DNA of 64,000 bases from Dasyornis broadbenti (Eukaryota; Chordata; Aves; Passeriformes; Dasyornithidae), in NCBI GenBank assembly GCA_013397935.1, contig VZRN01005166.1:989582-1053581 (forward strand). Reading direction: 5' to 3'. Under the pieces are notes generated by a model. That model was given only the letters and a program-made list of their open reading frames with translations. It had not been told where the DNA came from and searched no databases. Of this stretch, positions 10,721-24,588 are shown one piece after another. The position numbers and the translations under genes were made by a program. Position 1 is the first letter of the stretch. Each line of letters begins with the position of its first letter.

Positions 10721-13094
10721 AATCAAAACCAGCAAAATAACCAGCAATTTAGGCTTAAAATTAACCTTGCCAGTGCTCAGGGTGAATGATGGTTTCCAAG
10801 GTCACATCTGTAGCAGCACCTATTATCTAATGTCATTCCTGAGTTATTTCTGAAAATGCCAGGTTTTTAGTAAGTGAATGTAGTCCTATTCAGTAATCAG
10901 TTCTTTTAGATGTTTGAACTCTATTTGACAGCGAGGTGTGTGCACATTTTCCATGTAGGGTAGTAAGGAATGACAAGAAACTCAAATCATTAGGGACACA
11001 ACTTTGTCTGGAATGGCCTGAAACACCAGGATCATGCTCTTACCTACTCGATGTCCAGTGAAGCTGTTAAACTGTTTTTTGTTGGTACAAGGACTTTGTA
11101 TTCCCAGATTTAAATTCTGTCTTAGTAAGAGAGCTAGTAGTGATCTCTGCTTGCTGTTGGGGAGTGCCACATTGTTGTTGCTGTCCTGTTTCTGGTTAGG
11201 TCATTCTCTCCACGTGTGTATATTCACATGGGCTGTGTGCAGAAATATTCTTGCAAGAGACCTATGTAAATTTTTTTTACCATTAGCCAAGTGCATACAC
11301 TTCTTCTGACCTTAGTGGTCTTGATGCACAAGTATTTCCTTCAAACGTAAAAAATGTGGTTCCTTGAGGAAGCAGCTGATGCAAATGGCTCTTGTGGGGA
11401 TTAATCTGCTCAAGTCTTAGGCAAATATTTTCTTGCTTTTCCATATAAGAATCACTTGTTGCCAAAACTGAAGGAAAATTTAGGAAACATTGAGTTATAG
11501 TCTGTGGGAAAACTATTTTCCACTTACAAAACCATGAGAAATTTGAAATCTATTTTCTATTTTGCTTTGTTTTCCCAGGTAATTTAAGATATTCATTTAG
11601 CCCTGAATTTCTTGCCATATTTTTATTTAACAGTGGTGGGGCTTTTTAATTCTTTGTATTCCGAAGATATATTTGCACAAGAAAGGAAAGTGATCATGGT
11701 GGAATAAACACAAGCCAAATAAACTGGAAAATATTCTTCTATTTTGAAATTTATTTTTTGCTATCATAATCTTAGCTGCTATTTTTAATGTCAGTTTGTA
11801 AACAAATTCTGATAGAATTTTAATTTAACTGTCTCAGTGAAGGCAGTCCTGCATATCTTTGTTAAATGACAAGATGATAAGGCAGGATTTCATTGCCTGC
11901 ATATGTGAAGATAATAACAGTACCTTGCAGAGCTACTGTCAATTGGGAAGAATATTTAATATCTGGTTTTGCAGTGCCTAGGAGCCTTTCCTTGTAATAA
12001 CTTTACCTTGAAAAGGCTGTGAAATAGTCCTACTGTTCTGAAGATACAAGGCACTTCACTGTCACATGGAGAACACAGTTCCTGAAGATGTGGGTTTCTT
12101 TGTGAAGATCTCTGTCAGCCAAAGATATTAGAATGTCCATGGGTAGGGGGATGAGGGAAGCCTAAAAATGCTGTAGGATGCTGTGTCTGTTTCTGAATTA
12201 CTTCTAGAAGCAGAAAGAGATGAGATTTTGCAGACACTAACTTAGTAAATAGGCGAGTACGGTGCTTGGGTCAGACAACTCTGGTCTGCAATGTGGATGT
12301 AAATGCAGCAGTAATTAAGACAAGCCTAAATATTCTCAGATAGTCTATAATGCTCTGAAGGAAGATAAAACAGAGAGGGTGGTCTTTTTATTTTGGAAAA
12401 GGTGGGCACAGCAGAGGACAGACGTATTCTCAGATGTATGTGCAATAATTATTATTAATGGTGGCAATTTCACTTTTCTGCCTGAGGACTAGCACATTTA
12501 GAAGAGGAATAGATGTGGTCTATTCTTGTGGTCTTGATAATTGGAATAAGGTTTTCTGGATTATTCTTCAATAGTCTAGATTTTGATTGATTGAGTTTTT
12601 TTAAAGGTATGTATATTTTTGTATTTATTTAAGATCTTCAGTCATTAAGGGTAGTAGCAATCAAATTTTTATGTATTTAACAAAAATACGTCTGTCTTGG
12701 GAAAATTTGTAAATGAATGAATGAAATTGTACAGTGTTGGATGTAGATACCAAGCAGCTTTTAATATTGGAAAAATAAATGTTCAGAAATCTGAAGAATG
12801 GAGAAGTTTTTCATTATGAGAAACTGAGCCTCAGTGATCTCTGAAATTTTTTAACCCATATGTTTCTCCATTAGTAGTTGTATGAATCCATTTAAAAACA
12901 AATGGCTAAGAGGGTTTCACATAGTTTCACTATCAGTTAAAGCAGTAGCTCCACCTACTTCCTTGGGGCACCACCTTGGTAATGGCACAGTATTTGTGCT
13001 GCTGTGTTGGGAATTGCCTTGAGTACCTAACCTGGGTTAAAACTAGCCTGAATAATTTTCTCATTTAATCCGGGCAGATTTGCAGAACAATCAC

Positions 13095-13838
13095 TATCCA
13101 TATTAAGTTTAACAAGGACAAGTGCTGGATTCTGTACCTGGGATGGGGCAACCCCAGCTGTGGAAGTACAGGCTGTGGAAAGGGACCTGTGGGTCCTGGT
13201 CAATGTCAAGTTGAACACAAGTCAGCAGTGCCCTGGCAGCCAGGTGGGCCAACCCTGTCCTGGGGTGCATCAGGCACAGCATCAGCAGCCGGGCAAGGGA
13301 GGGGATTGTTCTGCTCTTCTCTGTCTTGGGGCAGCTTCACCTCAAGTGCTGGGGCCAGTTTTGGGTGTTACAGTATAAGAAGAATATTATACGATTATGT
13401 ATATCCAAAGGAGGGCAATGAGAATGGTGAAGGGCCTTGAGGGGAAGCTGTCTGAGGTCACTTGGTCTGTTCAGCCTGGAGAAGAGAAAATGGAGGGGAG
13501 ACCTCATTGCAATTACAACTTCCTCATCAGGGGAAGAGGAGGTGTGGACACTGATCTTTTCACTATCATGATCAGGGACAGGACTTGAGGAAACAGCATG
13601 AAGCTGAGTCAGGGGAGGTTTAGGTTGGATATCGGGAGGAAGTTTTCTACCGGTTGGGCACTGGAAAAGGCTCTCCAGGGAAGTGGTCACAGCACCAGCC
13701 TGACAGAGCTCAAGAAACATTTGAACAATGCTCTCAGGCACACGGTGGGTTTCTTGGGGTATCCTGCGCAGGGCCAGGAGTTGGACTGAATGATCCTTGT
13801 GGGTCCCTTCCAACTGAGCATATTCTATGATTCTATGA
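13095..13838 (+). mobile_element. CR1 LINE, 5'-truncated 3' portion, sense orientation
   Basis: About 740 bases match the typical CR1 3' region in forward order: a segment around 'tgctggattctgtacctgggatggggcaac', then 'cagcctggagaagag', 'gttggatatcgggaggaagtt' and 'ggttggactgaatgatcc'-like stretches. It ends in two TTCTATGA repeats at about 13823-13838, the CR1 3' terminus. The reading frame is broken by stops, so it is a dead copy. It is the best-preserved sense-strand LINE in intron 1. Confidence 0.9.
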
Positions 13839-14961
13839 ACTATCACAATAACAACAAAAAAAAACCTCCAAACAACCCACAATCCTGAACCTGTCCAAAG
13901 CAAACTAAAATATTCACCTCTTTTCTTCAAAGAACTAGGTTCCAAATGGATGGTGTGTTTATTGATTAAAATATGCAGCCTACTTTTTCTGAATGCATGC
14001 CATCATCTGCGTGCCCTACCACAGTGTTGGTAATGAAACTTTGAAGATAGCATGGGGCCAAGAAAAAATTTTGTATACTGCTGTACCAATCCTGTAACTA
14101 CTTTCAGTTGTTGAGAACTTTGGCTAGAATAGGCTAATATAAACTTAAGAGAAAGTGGAATGAGAATAAAAGAATTAAATAAATTCTGCTGTCGCATTCA
14201 GGAGTAATATCACACTGTCTTACTATTCTGTGTACAGAGAAAACTGTAGAAACTGGAAAGGGTTTCTTTTTCAAAAAAACTAGTAAAAAGTCAATTCTTA
14301 TTAGTACTTGCCTGTGTTTGAATTTAGGTAACTTAAATGGTTTTTTTGTGTTTTAGTCTATTGCTTTAATCTGTTCTTTTAGGAAAAAGCAGGATTCTGT
14401 GAGTAAACAAGCTTGTTTTAAAGATAAATAGTGGCTCATATTTTCTTCTGGAGATAGTGGAATCCATCAACATAAATGCCAAAATGACTAATTTTAGTTG
14501 CTAGCTGCCAGTGATTAGGTAAAAGTTGTTCTTAGTGCCATATTATTTCTCCATCTCCAATACATAGGTTCTGTTACACTGACACAAAGCAGACTGATAC
14601 CACTGCAGCCTGCTTTGATACCTGACTGGATTAAATTATATAAATAGTAATTTGATCTTACACTTATGCAGTGTTTTCTGATTTCATAGTCTTACATCAG
14701 GGCAGCATAATCAACTACATCAGTAGTGTTAGTTTTGAGACAAGGTTATTTAAAGAAAAAAGATTTTACTTCTAGGTATTTGATGGAGAGATAGGTGTAT
14801 TTATAATAGATAAAATTATTCTGAGGGTTCCACAGAAAATAAATGTTCAATTTTACAGTTAGTACAAGAAAAAAGTATTTTTAATGATGAGCACCATTTA
14901 CAAATTAAGAAAATAGCTGATTATTGATGTATCATTTTTCGTATTGATTACAAAAGTCTTT

Positions 14962-15725
14962 CAGAATCACAGAACGTTTTGACTTGTAAGGGACATTTAA
15001 AATCATGTAATTCCACCCCACCTGCCATAGGCAGGCCATTAAACCAGATTGTTCAAAGCCGGATCCAAACTGCCCTTGAACTTTTCCAGAGACAGGGTAT
15101 CCACAACCTCTGTGGATAACCTGAACCTGTGTCTCAACACCCTCACTGTAAAGAATTCCTCCTTACGTCCAATATACATCTACTATCTTTGAGTTTTAAA
15201 ATGTTACCCCTGGTGCTGTCACTACAGGCACTGCTGAAAGGTCTCTTAGTCTTTCCAGTTAGCCCCCTTTAAGTAGTAAAAGGTTGCAGTAAGGTCTCCC
15301 TGAGGCTTCTTCTCCAGGTTGAACACCACCAATTTTCTCAGTCTTTCCTTATGGGAGAAGTGCTCCATCCCTCTGATCATCTTGGTGCCCTTTCTCAGGA
15401 CCAGCTCCAACAGCTCCGTGCCCTTCCTGTGCTGGGACCCCAGAGCTGATGCAGCACTGCAGGTGGGGTCTCACCAGAGCAGAGCAGAGGGGCAGAATCC
15501 CCTCCCTCACCTGGTACCCACGCTGCTTTGGCTGCAGCCCAGGACACGTTTGGCTTTTTGGGCTGCAAGGGCAATGGCTGGGTCATGTCCAGCCTCTCAC
15601 CCACCAGCACCCCAAAGTTCTGCTCTCAATTTCTGCATCCCCCAGCTGTCTTGATAGTGGGGATTGCCCCTGCTCATGTGCATGTGTTAGCACTTGGCCT
15701 TGTTGACCTTTATAATGTTCTCATG
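14962..15725 (-). mobile_element. CR1 LINE, 5'-truncated, antisense
   Basis: Read on the + strand, this begins with the inverted CR1 tail (CAGAATCACAGAA, then 'aagggacatttaaaatcatgtaattccacc'). It continues through the usual inverted body: 'tccacaacctctgtggataacctg', 'aggcttcttctccaggttgaac', 'ccagagctgatgcagcactgcaggtggggtctcacc' and 'tgttgacctttataatgttctcatg'. It is a 5'-truncated non-LTR insertion with a disrupted frame. It lies 1.1 kb from an oppositely oriented CR1 at 13095. Confidence 0.9.
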
Positions 15726-16350
15726 AAAACGCAGGCCAATAGTTTACTGCAGTATCTGGAATTGGTATTCTTGATTTTTTGCCTGAAAATGTTAGAAAAC
15801 TATGTCAAACACAATTTATGGAGAAAATAGCCACTTGTGTCACCACGTTCAGTTTTTCATTCAAATTGTTTCCTATTTGTAGTCTGATATTAAGCAATTC
15901 AGAGCCCTGTTTTGGTAACAAAAGAATTTGAGTGCTACAGAAAATCTTTTTTTACCATTAGAGTGCAGGAACTGTGACAGGATTAATTTCTGTAGGTACT
16001 GGATCTCTTGGTCAGAGAAGACAGAGGAGATTTTCTTTCAGAGAAGTAGGAGTCCCAGGGAAGAGCATTAGCCAGTTATTTTCATATACTTTCCTCTTTT
16101 TGACAACATTCATGTCAAAAATCTGTATTGTTACATTTGTTCAGATGTTTACGAAAAATGAATATATCATCCGTTCCCAAAAAAAATTGCACAAATTTCT
16201 CTGTCATAGTGGGAAGCTTCTTCAGCTGTTTGAATTCTTTTCCCCTAGATAAACGGATTAGATAGCCAGACATGGAGTTTTTAAATTATTACTTGACAAA
16301 TCATGGAAGTAAAATGAATTCTTCATTGGATGAAGATGAATTCATCCAGA

Positions 16351-17928
16351 AAAGAACACACTTCAGTGTTTTGAAAGACACTTTGGGGTAGGGGGAGTGT
16401 TTTTCAGAAATATTATTAGAGTGCAGTTTTGCAAGCCCTTACATGCATGCTTAGCTTAAAGCATTTTAGTAAATACAATTAAGTGGGTAGGACTACTTAC
16501 AGGCTCAGAATTAGACATAAGGTTGTTTTAGTCCAGAGGGCCATGGGTTGGGTGGTTGTTGCCAGGACTGTGTAATGTTTCCTTGTCATCTCTTTGATAT
16601 GTAAGATACTTGTTGTAGCCGCTTCATTCTAATCTGTCTTCTCATCTTAGAGCAACATGGAGCAACATTTCAGTTGAGGCTAACAAACAAAGTCTATTTC
16701 CTAAAAAAATATGCTCTGTTTAAGTGGATTCCTGACATCTAAGAGCTAATGTTTGAATGTGTGTTCTGTTAGCGTGTAGTTCTGTGAGCTTAGTCATTAC
16801 TGCTTTGAAGCCAAACAGTTTACTTTATGTGAAATTTAGTAATGCCTTCAGTAATTCAGTAATGCATTCAACACATTTCTATGGAATTCCACCCATTCTT
16901 TCTCAGGTATTTCATTATGTTTTTGGAGTGAATTTTGCATATGCTTTATGGAGGAATAATTGGAGGAAGAGGAAAGGGCAGATGTCCCAGCCCCAGGGAT
17001 GACTTTTTTTTCTTCAGACTCCAGATGGTTTTTTTGTTACTAGAATATCCAGGTGAAACTTGAAGTGTAACTGGAATATTTGCAACTGTGCCACTGCAAT
17101 AAAATCATTGAATTAAAATTACTGATTTATCACATCTTTAAATATGAACAGGTTGATAGAACCTTTTTATTATTTTTCTAAAAGACAATGTCTAAAAAAC
17201 ATTGGATGTTTTCCATGATGCTGTCTGCTTTTCTCTGAAATCATTCGTAGGAGTCCACAATGTTTCTTGTTGCGTATATATACGTGTACTTAGAAGACAG
17301 TATTTCTTTACATTCCTGAGAGTGAGTTTTGGCCAGGGATTTATTTCATGTCCCTTACTTGAGTAGTTACAAAAATGTGTTACTCTTCATTTCTTCTATG
17401 ATTATTTAAGTGTTTATTTTCTGAGTTTTCAACCTTTTTGACAAACATGAATATGTAATACTGGAAATAATAGTAAGTATTTTTCAATACTTTTAGTGAG
17501 GAAATACGTACACTATCTGTCCTTTCTGTCCCCTGTTTCAGTAAGTTTAATCAGGTGATATGGGCTGACAGATGTTTTCTAATGTTCATCTGATTTTGCC
17601 AAGTGTTTAGTGAAATTTGCTTTGATTTTATACACACTTTGCTCATCTTGGTACAAGCTGCACTACCTTTACTAGGCTAGTCTTTGAAAAGCAGTTTCAA
17701 CCCAAACTGTCAAAAAATAACCAGCTATCGTGTTTTTCTCCCGTTTTTCTCCAAATGCACACATATCATCTTAAAAAGAATAAATACGTTTCAAAATTTT
17801 GGGATAAATGGTGGTATTTCCTAACTAGTATTTTTTAAGTGATTGTGATAACTGCTAACCTCTTTATTGTTTGCAGGAGAAACTTCCTGCAACAAACTTC
17901 AAATGTTGAAAGAACACACTTCAGTGTT
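16351..17928 (+). repeat. Pair of identical 20-bp repeats 1.56 kb apart
   Basis: The same 20 bases (AAAGAACACACTTCAGTGTT) occur at 16351-16370 and 17909-17928, each followed by a near-identical TTGAAA or ATGAAA. Flanks beyond that are different. Intervening sequence is not part of the repeat. Origin is unknown; a shared short interspersed element or chance retention of a larger duplication are possible. Confidence 0.7.
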
Positions 17929-20900
17929 ATGAAATGCATTTGAAAAATGAGTTTGATGTAAATTAAGAAAACTGCAGTCTGTCTCAAACCTGTGGCACTG
18001 GCTGCCCCCACAGCTGCAAGTGTTTGGAGTTTGGGGAATTACATTCGCTTTTCCCTAAGTTGTTAGGCTAGCTTCCTCTACTGTGATATTTGGAGACAAA
18101 TCTTGTAGGAAAAATGTAGCATCTGACTAGGAAAGGCAGCTGGTGCTGGAAAAGATAGTGAGCTTTTCTGTGCTCCTTAATTCTGTGGAATTTCATTGCC
18201 TAATTTTGGACCTGTCTCTGAAAATCTTAAGCTTCCAGATAGAGATGATAAAACTCATCTCTGTTTTGCAAAGCGTCTTTGCTCAAGAGGAACATAATGA
18301 TACACTGCAGACTTCAGGTGAGAGATTTCACTGGTGTGGTGACACTGTAAGGGCCATCGTTCCTCGAGGAATGCTGAGATCGATTTGCAAAGTCTAAATC
18401 TACTACAGGAACCAAAGGCAAATGTATTGAGACAGCTGGTCTGGCTGTGGAGTAACACTGTAGTGTTTGGTATAGCAGGACTAGGCTCCAGAAATCTTCA
18501 TGTCCATAAAATTGTATGGCAGTTCGCCAGCAAGATTTAAGATAAGTGAATAAGTGAGGCTTATCTGCCGTATGGGATAGGAAGTTGAGGAGGAAAAATG
18601 TTGTTCAGATTTTTGCAGGGTGGGTTGTTTTCTTTAAGAGTAGGAGGAAAGAGATTTTCAAGTTGACAGTGCGGATACATGAAACTCGGGATAAACATTC
18701 TTTCAAACTACTTGTTATAAATCCAAACAGCACTTTTATGAGCAAGGTCATGACCATTGTCTGAAATAGAATGAGAAAGGAAAATTACTTGAAGAGGTGA
18801 AGTGATGTTACTGTTTCTCTGTAGAGGACAATGGTTCGTGATTAATCTTTTCCCAAAATACAAACCTACTGATACAGCTCTGTGTGTTTACAGCTGTAGG
18901 GGACTCTTGTGCAGGATGTCAATATGATTTTCTTACAAATGATCTTCCACCTTTTCACCCTCTCTAAATTTATGGCTTTATTTCCTAAGCAAAAGAAGGT
19001 ACTATTTACATGTATGAAGAGTTTTATATATAGTTGCATAAATAGTCACTGTTTTGACATTTTGACTTTCTTTTTATGTTTGGGAGGAAGTGAAAAATGA
19101 ACTTACTGGATTACTCTAAAATATGTAGGGAGTGTTTTGTTCTTGAAACATCTATTTGTCCATTTGGATGTGAACCATAACTTAGTGAAATAGAAAACAT
19201 TTTCTGTGGATAAACTAATAGCTATTGATAGTATGCTTAGCATATTTTTCTTACAGAATTATGAAAGTATTTTCTATTCTTAAAATAGACTGATTATTAT
19301 GCCAAGAAATAGTCAGTTTTAAGGATTTGATACATCTTTTCAAATGAAGTGGTATTGGTAGAATAAAAAGAAACAAGTTCTTGACAGTTTTTTGTTGCTT
19401 TGTTTGTGTTTTTTCCTCATCTCTCAGTTTTTCAGGTTTGAATTAAATGACATTTTCTCAGGGGTAATTCCCCATGCATGGGACCGATCTACCTTGGTTG
19501 CTATATTCTTTCTGCCACCTTTTCACTGATTATTTTACTTCTCTGACCCTGCAGTGAGCAGGTTTAAGGAGCTAAATGGCCAAAAATGAAAACGGCAGAA
19601 GACCTGTCCAATTTCACTCCCTAAACTGGCTTGCTCAGGGTGAGAAAGACATCTCTGCTGAGGCAAAGGGGAGGGGTGGAGATTTTTGTTTAGGGGATAG
19701 GGAGACTGGTTTAGACTGTCCTGGAACTTCATCCTCAGACCTTGAATAGATCATTTCTGTATGCAAAACATATGCTGCTTGACTGGTTAATCTGCAGCCC
19801 TGAAAATTACTGTGGGTTGCTGTAATTTATTTACTCATTGTTAGGTATTTGCAACATGCACAGCTTTGGAAGCAAATGTAAGTGTTAACCTGCTTTCAGA
19901 GTTTGTTTGGAGAAGACTTGGGTGGAGTAAGTTCTTGAGACATCCATCCTGACTGCTGTGGATATCACTGATAGCATAGGCTTGAGCTTCCAATTTCTCT
20001 ATGGTTTTTATTCAGCTGCTTCCTGGTAGGGTCAACACCATAATGGCTGTCTTCTGCAGTCTGGGGCAAATGAAAAGAAACAAGCTTCAAAAGGTTCTTT
20101 TACACTTGTCCTTGATACAGCATGTATATTAGAATGCCATATAATGATAATTATTTTATAGAAAAATTATCAGCATTGGTCACTCTTAATGAAAATACAA
20201 ACTGTTCAGTAATTCCGTCCCAGAACCCCTCCCAAAGAGCTATTTTTGATCGCTTTTCTTAAGTGAATTGAAACAGCAATTACCAACATGTATTACAATT
20301 TCAACATTTCAACACTTACTATTTGTGGAAGTCCTTCAGGCTTTGTTAGCAAATGTAGCAAAAGATGTAGCAAATAACTACTTCATCATGAATTCCAAGG
20401 TTCACTCACTACAGCTAGGCTTTTTCTGATTTTACCATGTAAGACAATTCTGTTTAAATTATTTTAATTGACTATAATATGTTTAGGCATGAGTTACATG
20501 CTTATTAACTTTGTATTTTAAAACTGTCATTATAAAATATTTTATACATTCTGTATAATTAATGTTTGCAGTACCTGTGACAATATGTTTTGTGTAAACC
20601 AGATATTTTGAGATGTTGAGACATAGAAGTAGGCAATGTAGGAGGCATAGAGTGCATAGAATTTAGTTACAAATCTAATAGGTGCATTATTGTTAATGTC
20701 ATGGAAGGAATGTATTAATGCGCTCATTTACATAACCTTTTTAATGAAGGTCTTAATTGTCTGAAAGTTGTATCTTGTTAAAGAGATGAAATGACATCGC
20801 AGCGCTAAAACTAAAAGATTGGACATATTTCTGTGTTAAACTATAAACTGCATTCCAAGAAATTACATAAAATACAAACTATGAATGCGAAGCTCCAACT

Positions 20901-23305
20901 TCATATGGCCACCCAGGCGCTCTGTTATGTTTTGAAACCCCAGTGGTTTACGCAGTGATGCGTGCCTCCTTAAGAGATGGTGCTGGACTAGATCCTCTTC
21001 TGCTCCTCAGTCAAGTTGTTGAAGTGCTGTTAAATAATATTTCTGTCAAACATTTGATAATTTACTGACAGAATTTTTCAGTTACATTGCATTCTCCTGT
21101 CAAATTCTACTATGCAGTTGTGCTCACTCAAAAATTTTATTTGAAGCGTATGGAAGTTAGATGTTTATAACAGAGGTATAAAGTAACTGAAATTGTGGTA
21201 AATGTAATACTTTCACAGAAAATGCTGAGATAGTATCATTTCATACAACAGATCTACAGAACTTTTTCCTAAATAGTTTTTGATAGTAGTTATTTGGACT
21301 TTCTCTGCCTTTGTGAAGTTGCTGCAGTGCCATTGTTTATCTGTGAGGTAGAACTGGACTATTGTTTTTTGCCATTGAGTAGACTGAAAACCAACAAACC
21401 TTCAGAGGGCAATGTAAAGAAGGCTCTAAGTTCAAGGAGAAACTCCTGGTGTCCTCTACTAGGCCTGTGCATATAGAGGAAAAGTGAACAGTTGAACTGT
21501 TGTCATGGAAAGAGAAGGATTCTGGAAAGTATTATTTAAAAGTTTGACTTCGCTAGAAAAAAATTTGTAATAATGAAAAGTTTGTGATCTTTTCGGTCTG
21601 AAGATTTGAAAAGGTTTTTCACTGTGTGATGTGATGAGAACAGCAGCAAACATTGTTGCAGATCTTTTTACATGTAACGAAGAAAAAAAATTAATTGTAT
21701 GAAAAAATGACATGGCAACCTGGACTGAGTAGATGAGTTTAAAGAGTTGCAAACGTGCTGGCTGAGTAAGACATTGCGACTCTGAAGAAGAGATACAACC
21801 GTGGTCAAACATTGAGAGCAGTTAATAACAAATCATGGAAATAATGCAAGATCAGTTTTGAGAAAGTGACATTTCGTCTGGGAATCCAAATGATATGGAG
21901 CTACAGCAAGGAGAGAACACCAAAGAAGAAAAAATCAGGAGACGAGAGGAACACAGGAGCACAGCTTTGTTAAAAATCTTCTTCTGACATTATATTACTG
22001 GCTCAGCTAAAATACCACTTTTTAAAAAGCCTTAAGATTAAACTAAGACAGTTTCGCTGACTTCAGTAGAAGTAAAATGGATCTTGACTGAAGTGCCGTA
22101 TTGTAGCACAAAGTAGTAAGCTTTTAGCTTTTCCTCTTTATTTCTGTAGCATAAAGAGTTGGTGCAGCTTGGTTTGCCAGTGGAAGTTGTGAAAGCGCTT
22201 ACCTCGTTTTCCTGCCTGCTGCTCAGAATGGCATACCTCTGCATTTACAGGGACAGTACTTCATGTTCCTCTGTGTTCCTCTGAGCTGCCCCAAAAATTG
22301 CAGCATAAATTTCCATTGATCTTGGTTCCTCTGTAATGCTTTTAAATGTGCATGCAGTCCATTTCTTCCAGGGAAGGACCTAGATCTTTTCGTTGAACAT
22401 GATGGGAAGTGGGAAGGTTGTGCAGCTGAAAGGCAGCTGTGTCATAGGGCTTTTGGAGGGGTTGGTGAAGGTGTCTGAATGCTTCCTCATTTTTTATTTG
22501 GTGAGAAACTTTAGAAGGAGGGAGTTGGTTTACTAAGATCATGACCGGTTGGAAGAACGTGCATAATTACAGCGTGCCATAGTTATGCAGTCAGTCAGAA
22601 AGTGAGTTTTCATAGAGTGTCATGGTTTACGTTGTCACAGCTACACTGAGTGTTGCTTTAGTTTTTTTTATATTGCGAATGTCAGTTTAGCAAAGTATAC
22701 TATCACACTTGGAGTTTTAAGTTTGACATATGCATTTTGGATTATTTTTAAGTTGTAATATTGTTAAAAATTCATGCTTTTCACAGAAACATTCATATGG
22801 TAGCTCATGCAGATAGTTCTGGGTTACATAGCACCTTAAATTTGAGGCTGATCAGGAAATTAAATAACTTCCCGTCTAATAATGTACTTACTAGAGGATA
22901 GTATTTGAGCAGCAGTTCCTAGGGGTGGACAGGTGCCCTATTCTGCTTTTGTTCAACTACTTCCTGTGGTGAGTGGGAGATTTTTAAAATTAAGTAAAAT
23001 ATGATGATAATTTCTTAAACATTTTAGAAGATGAAAATGTCATGCTGTTAACTTTGCACATATAATTTTAATTGAGGTAACTGAGGAGGTTGAAGTCAAT
23101 ATATAGCAAAGCATGGTTGCAAATTTATAGGTGGCTTCAGAACTTGGGAGATTTTTGGAAATGTCAGCTCAGAATGATTTCTACTTGCTTATTGCTAATT
23201 TTCCCATAGTAGATTTTTTCGTAGCACTTTTTAAAATACAGAAAATCTAAAATTGTGCTAGTAAGAGGTTTCGCATTTAAAATATTCCTACATGACAAAG
23301 GGAGT

Positions 23306-23335
23306 GAGTTAATATCTTCAGAGTTAATATCTTCA
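23306..23335 (+). repeat. Exact 15-bp tandem duplication
   Basis: GAGTTAATATCTTCA is present twice in a row without mismatch, inside intron 1. Confidence 0.9.
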
Positions 23336-24387
23336 TTAACATTCTTGTTAATTGAATATCATGACTGTAAGTGTAAAATTGATCTGCAAAACAGTATGTC
23401 CTAGCAAACAACCCTGATTTCTGGTAAACTACATTTTGGTAAAGAAGGGTAATGTTTGTACAGCTAGAATAGAATTTCATGTCAGAGATAAGGATAAAGC
23501 TGTTGCTCTGAGGGCAGTATTGGCTCTCATATGTAGCTGAAGGACCAGTCTCCTCGTTTTGAAAATGTCTGCAGGGTTGTTTTGGAGATGTGGGTTTTTT
23601 TCTTCCCCTGTAGAATTTTAAGACACAGAGAGGGTGCCATGATGTAGCAGGGAAGAGTCAGCAAATACTGCTCCTTGGCATAGGGGGGGAATTCTGGTTT
23701 CTATTCCTGAATGTGTAAAGGGACATAAAGCCCCTGGTCCCAACCACAGCTGTAAGTGTGGAGGACAGGACCAGAGTGGCTGTGTCCTGCCCTGGCCACC
23801 TTTGCTGCTCTGCTCTCAGCAATGCACCATGGGCTGCATGGCCCGCTCTGTGAGGGACAGGGTGCCTAGCAAAGGGATGGTAAGGTTAAACTGATCCTGT
23901 TGCCCAACAAAGCACGTTAGTTGCTTATCTGAGTGATGAGTTTGCAGAATGGATGAGATATGAGCTGTGTGACACTGCTAGAGTGAAAATTCATAAGCAG
24001 GAGGAGAAAGGAATAGCATCAGTAATCTGGTGTGGTTGTGCACCAGAAGTCTCCGCCTAGAAATCTGTCTGCATTTCAAGTTACAATGGGAAGTTCAAGT
24101 AGCACTTGTTGAGATTATCCACCTTTTGATTTGCAATGCAGGGTTAAGGCTGAGTTGAACTCTGAGCATGCTCTTCACTGCTGGTGTTGCTCTGTAGCAG
24201 CCGTAGCCATAAAATACAGGTCTACAGTCTGCAAGGGGCTGAGCCACTGCTTTGAGTATCTGCACAGAGAAGACTTCATTGACTTACTGTAAAATATCTT
24301 TCTCTGGGAGCTCAGGGCACTTGTGATTCTTAAATCTAGGCAGTCATCTTGACAGAAGGCTGTGCTCTTAGTGTTGGGTTTTTTTTC

Positions 24388-24431
24388 TTTGACCTGTACC
24401 CATTTTTGTTGTTGTTGTTTGACCTGTACCC
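24388..24431 (+). repeat. 14-bp direct repeat flanking a T/GTT-rich stretch
   Basis: TTTGACCTGTACCC occurs at 24388-24401 and again at 24418-24431, separated by 16 bases with GTT repeats. This is probably a local slippage duplication. Confidence 0.8.
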
Positions 24432-24532
24432 TACTCAGCCTGTGCTGTCTACCTGAAAGGCTTGTCATTTGTTGCGTCAGAGGTGCTGGCATCCCCCACT
24501 CTTGCTTTGTAAGCCTACTGGATTGCTTTTCT

Positions 24533-24588
24533 TAGAATCATTAAGGCTGGAAAAGACCCTTAAGATCATCAAGTCCAACCACTAACCT
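24533..24588 (-). mobile_element. CR1 3' tail fragment, antisense
   Basis: Fifty-six bases (AGAATCATTAAGGCTGGAAA, then 'aagacccttaagatcatcaagtccaacc') match the inverted CR1 3' end. The rest of the element is not present. Confidence 0.85.

Noticed and set aside
13337..13945. 202-codon open frame on the - strand
   Set aside because: It is the antisense of the CR1 element at 13095-13838, not a gene.
15319..15830. Three overlapping + strand open frames of 85-111 codons
   Set aside because: All fall in or run out of the antisense CR1 at 14962-15725.
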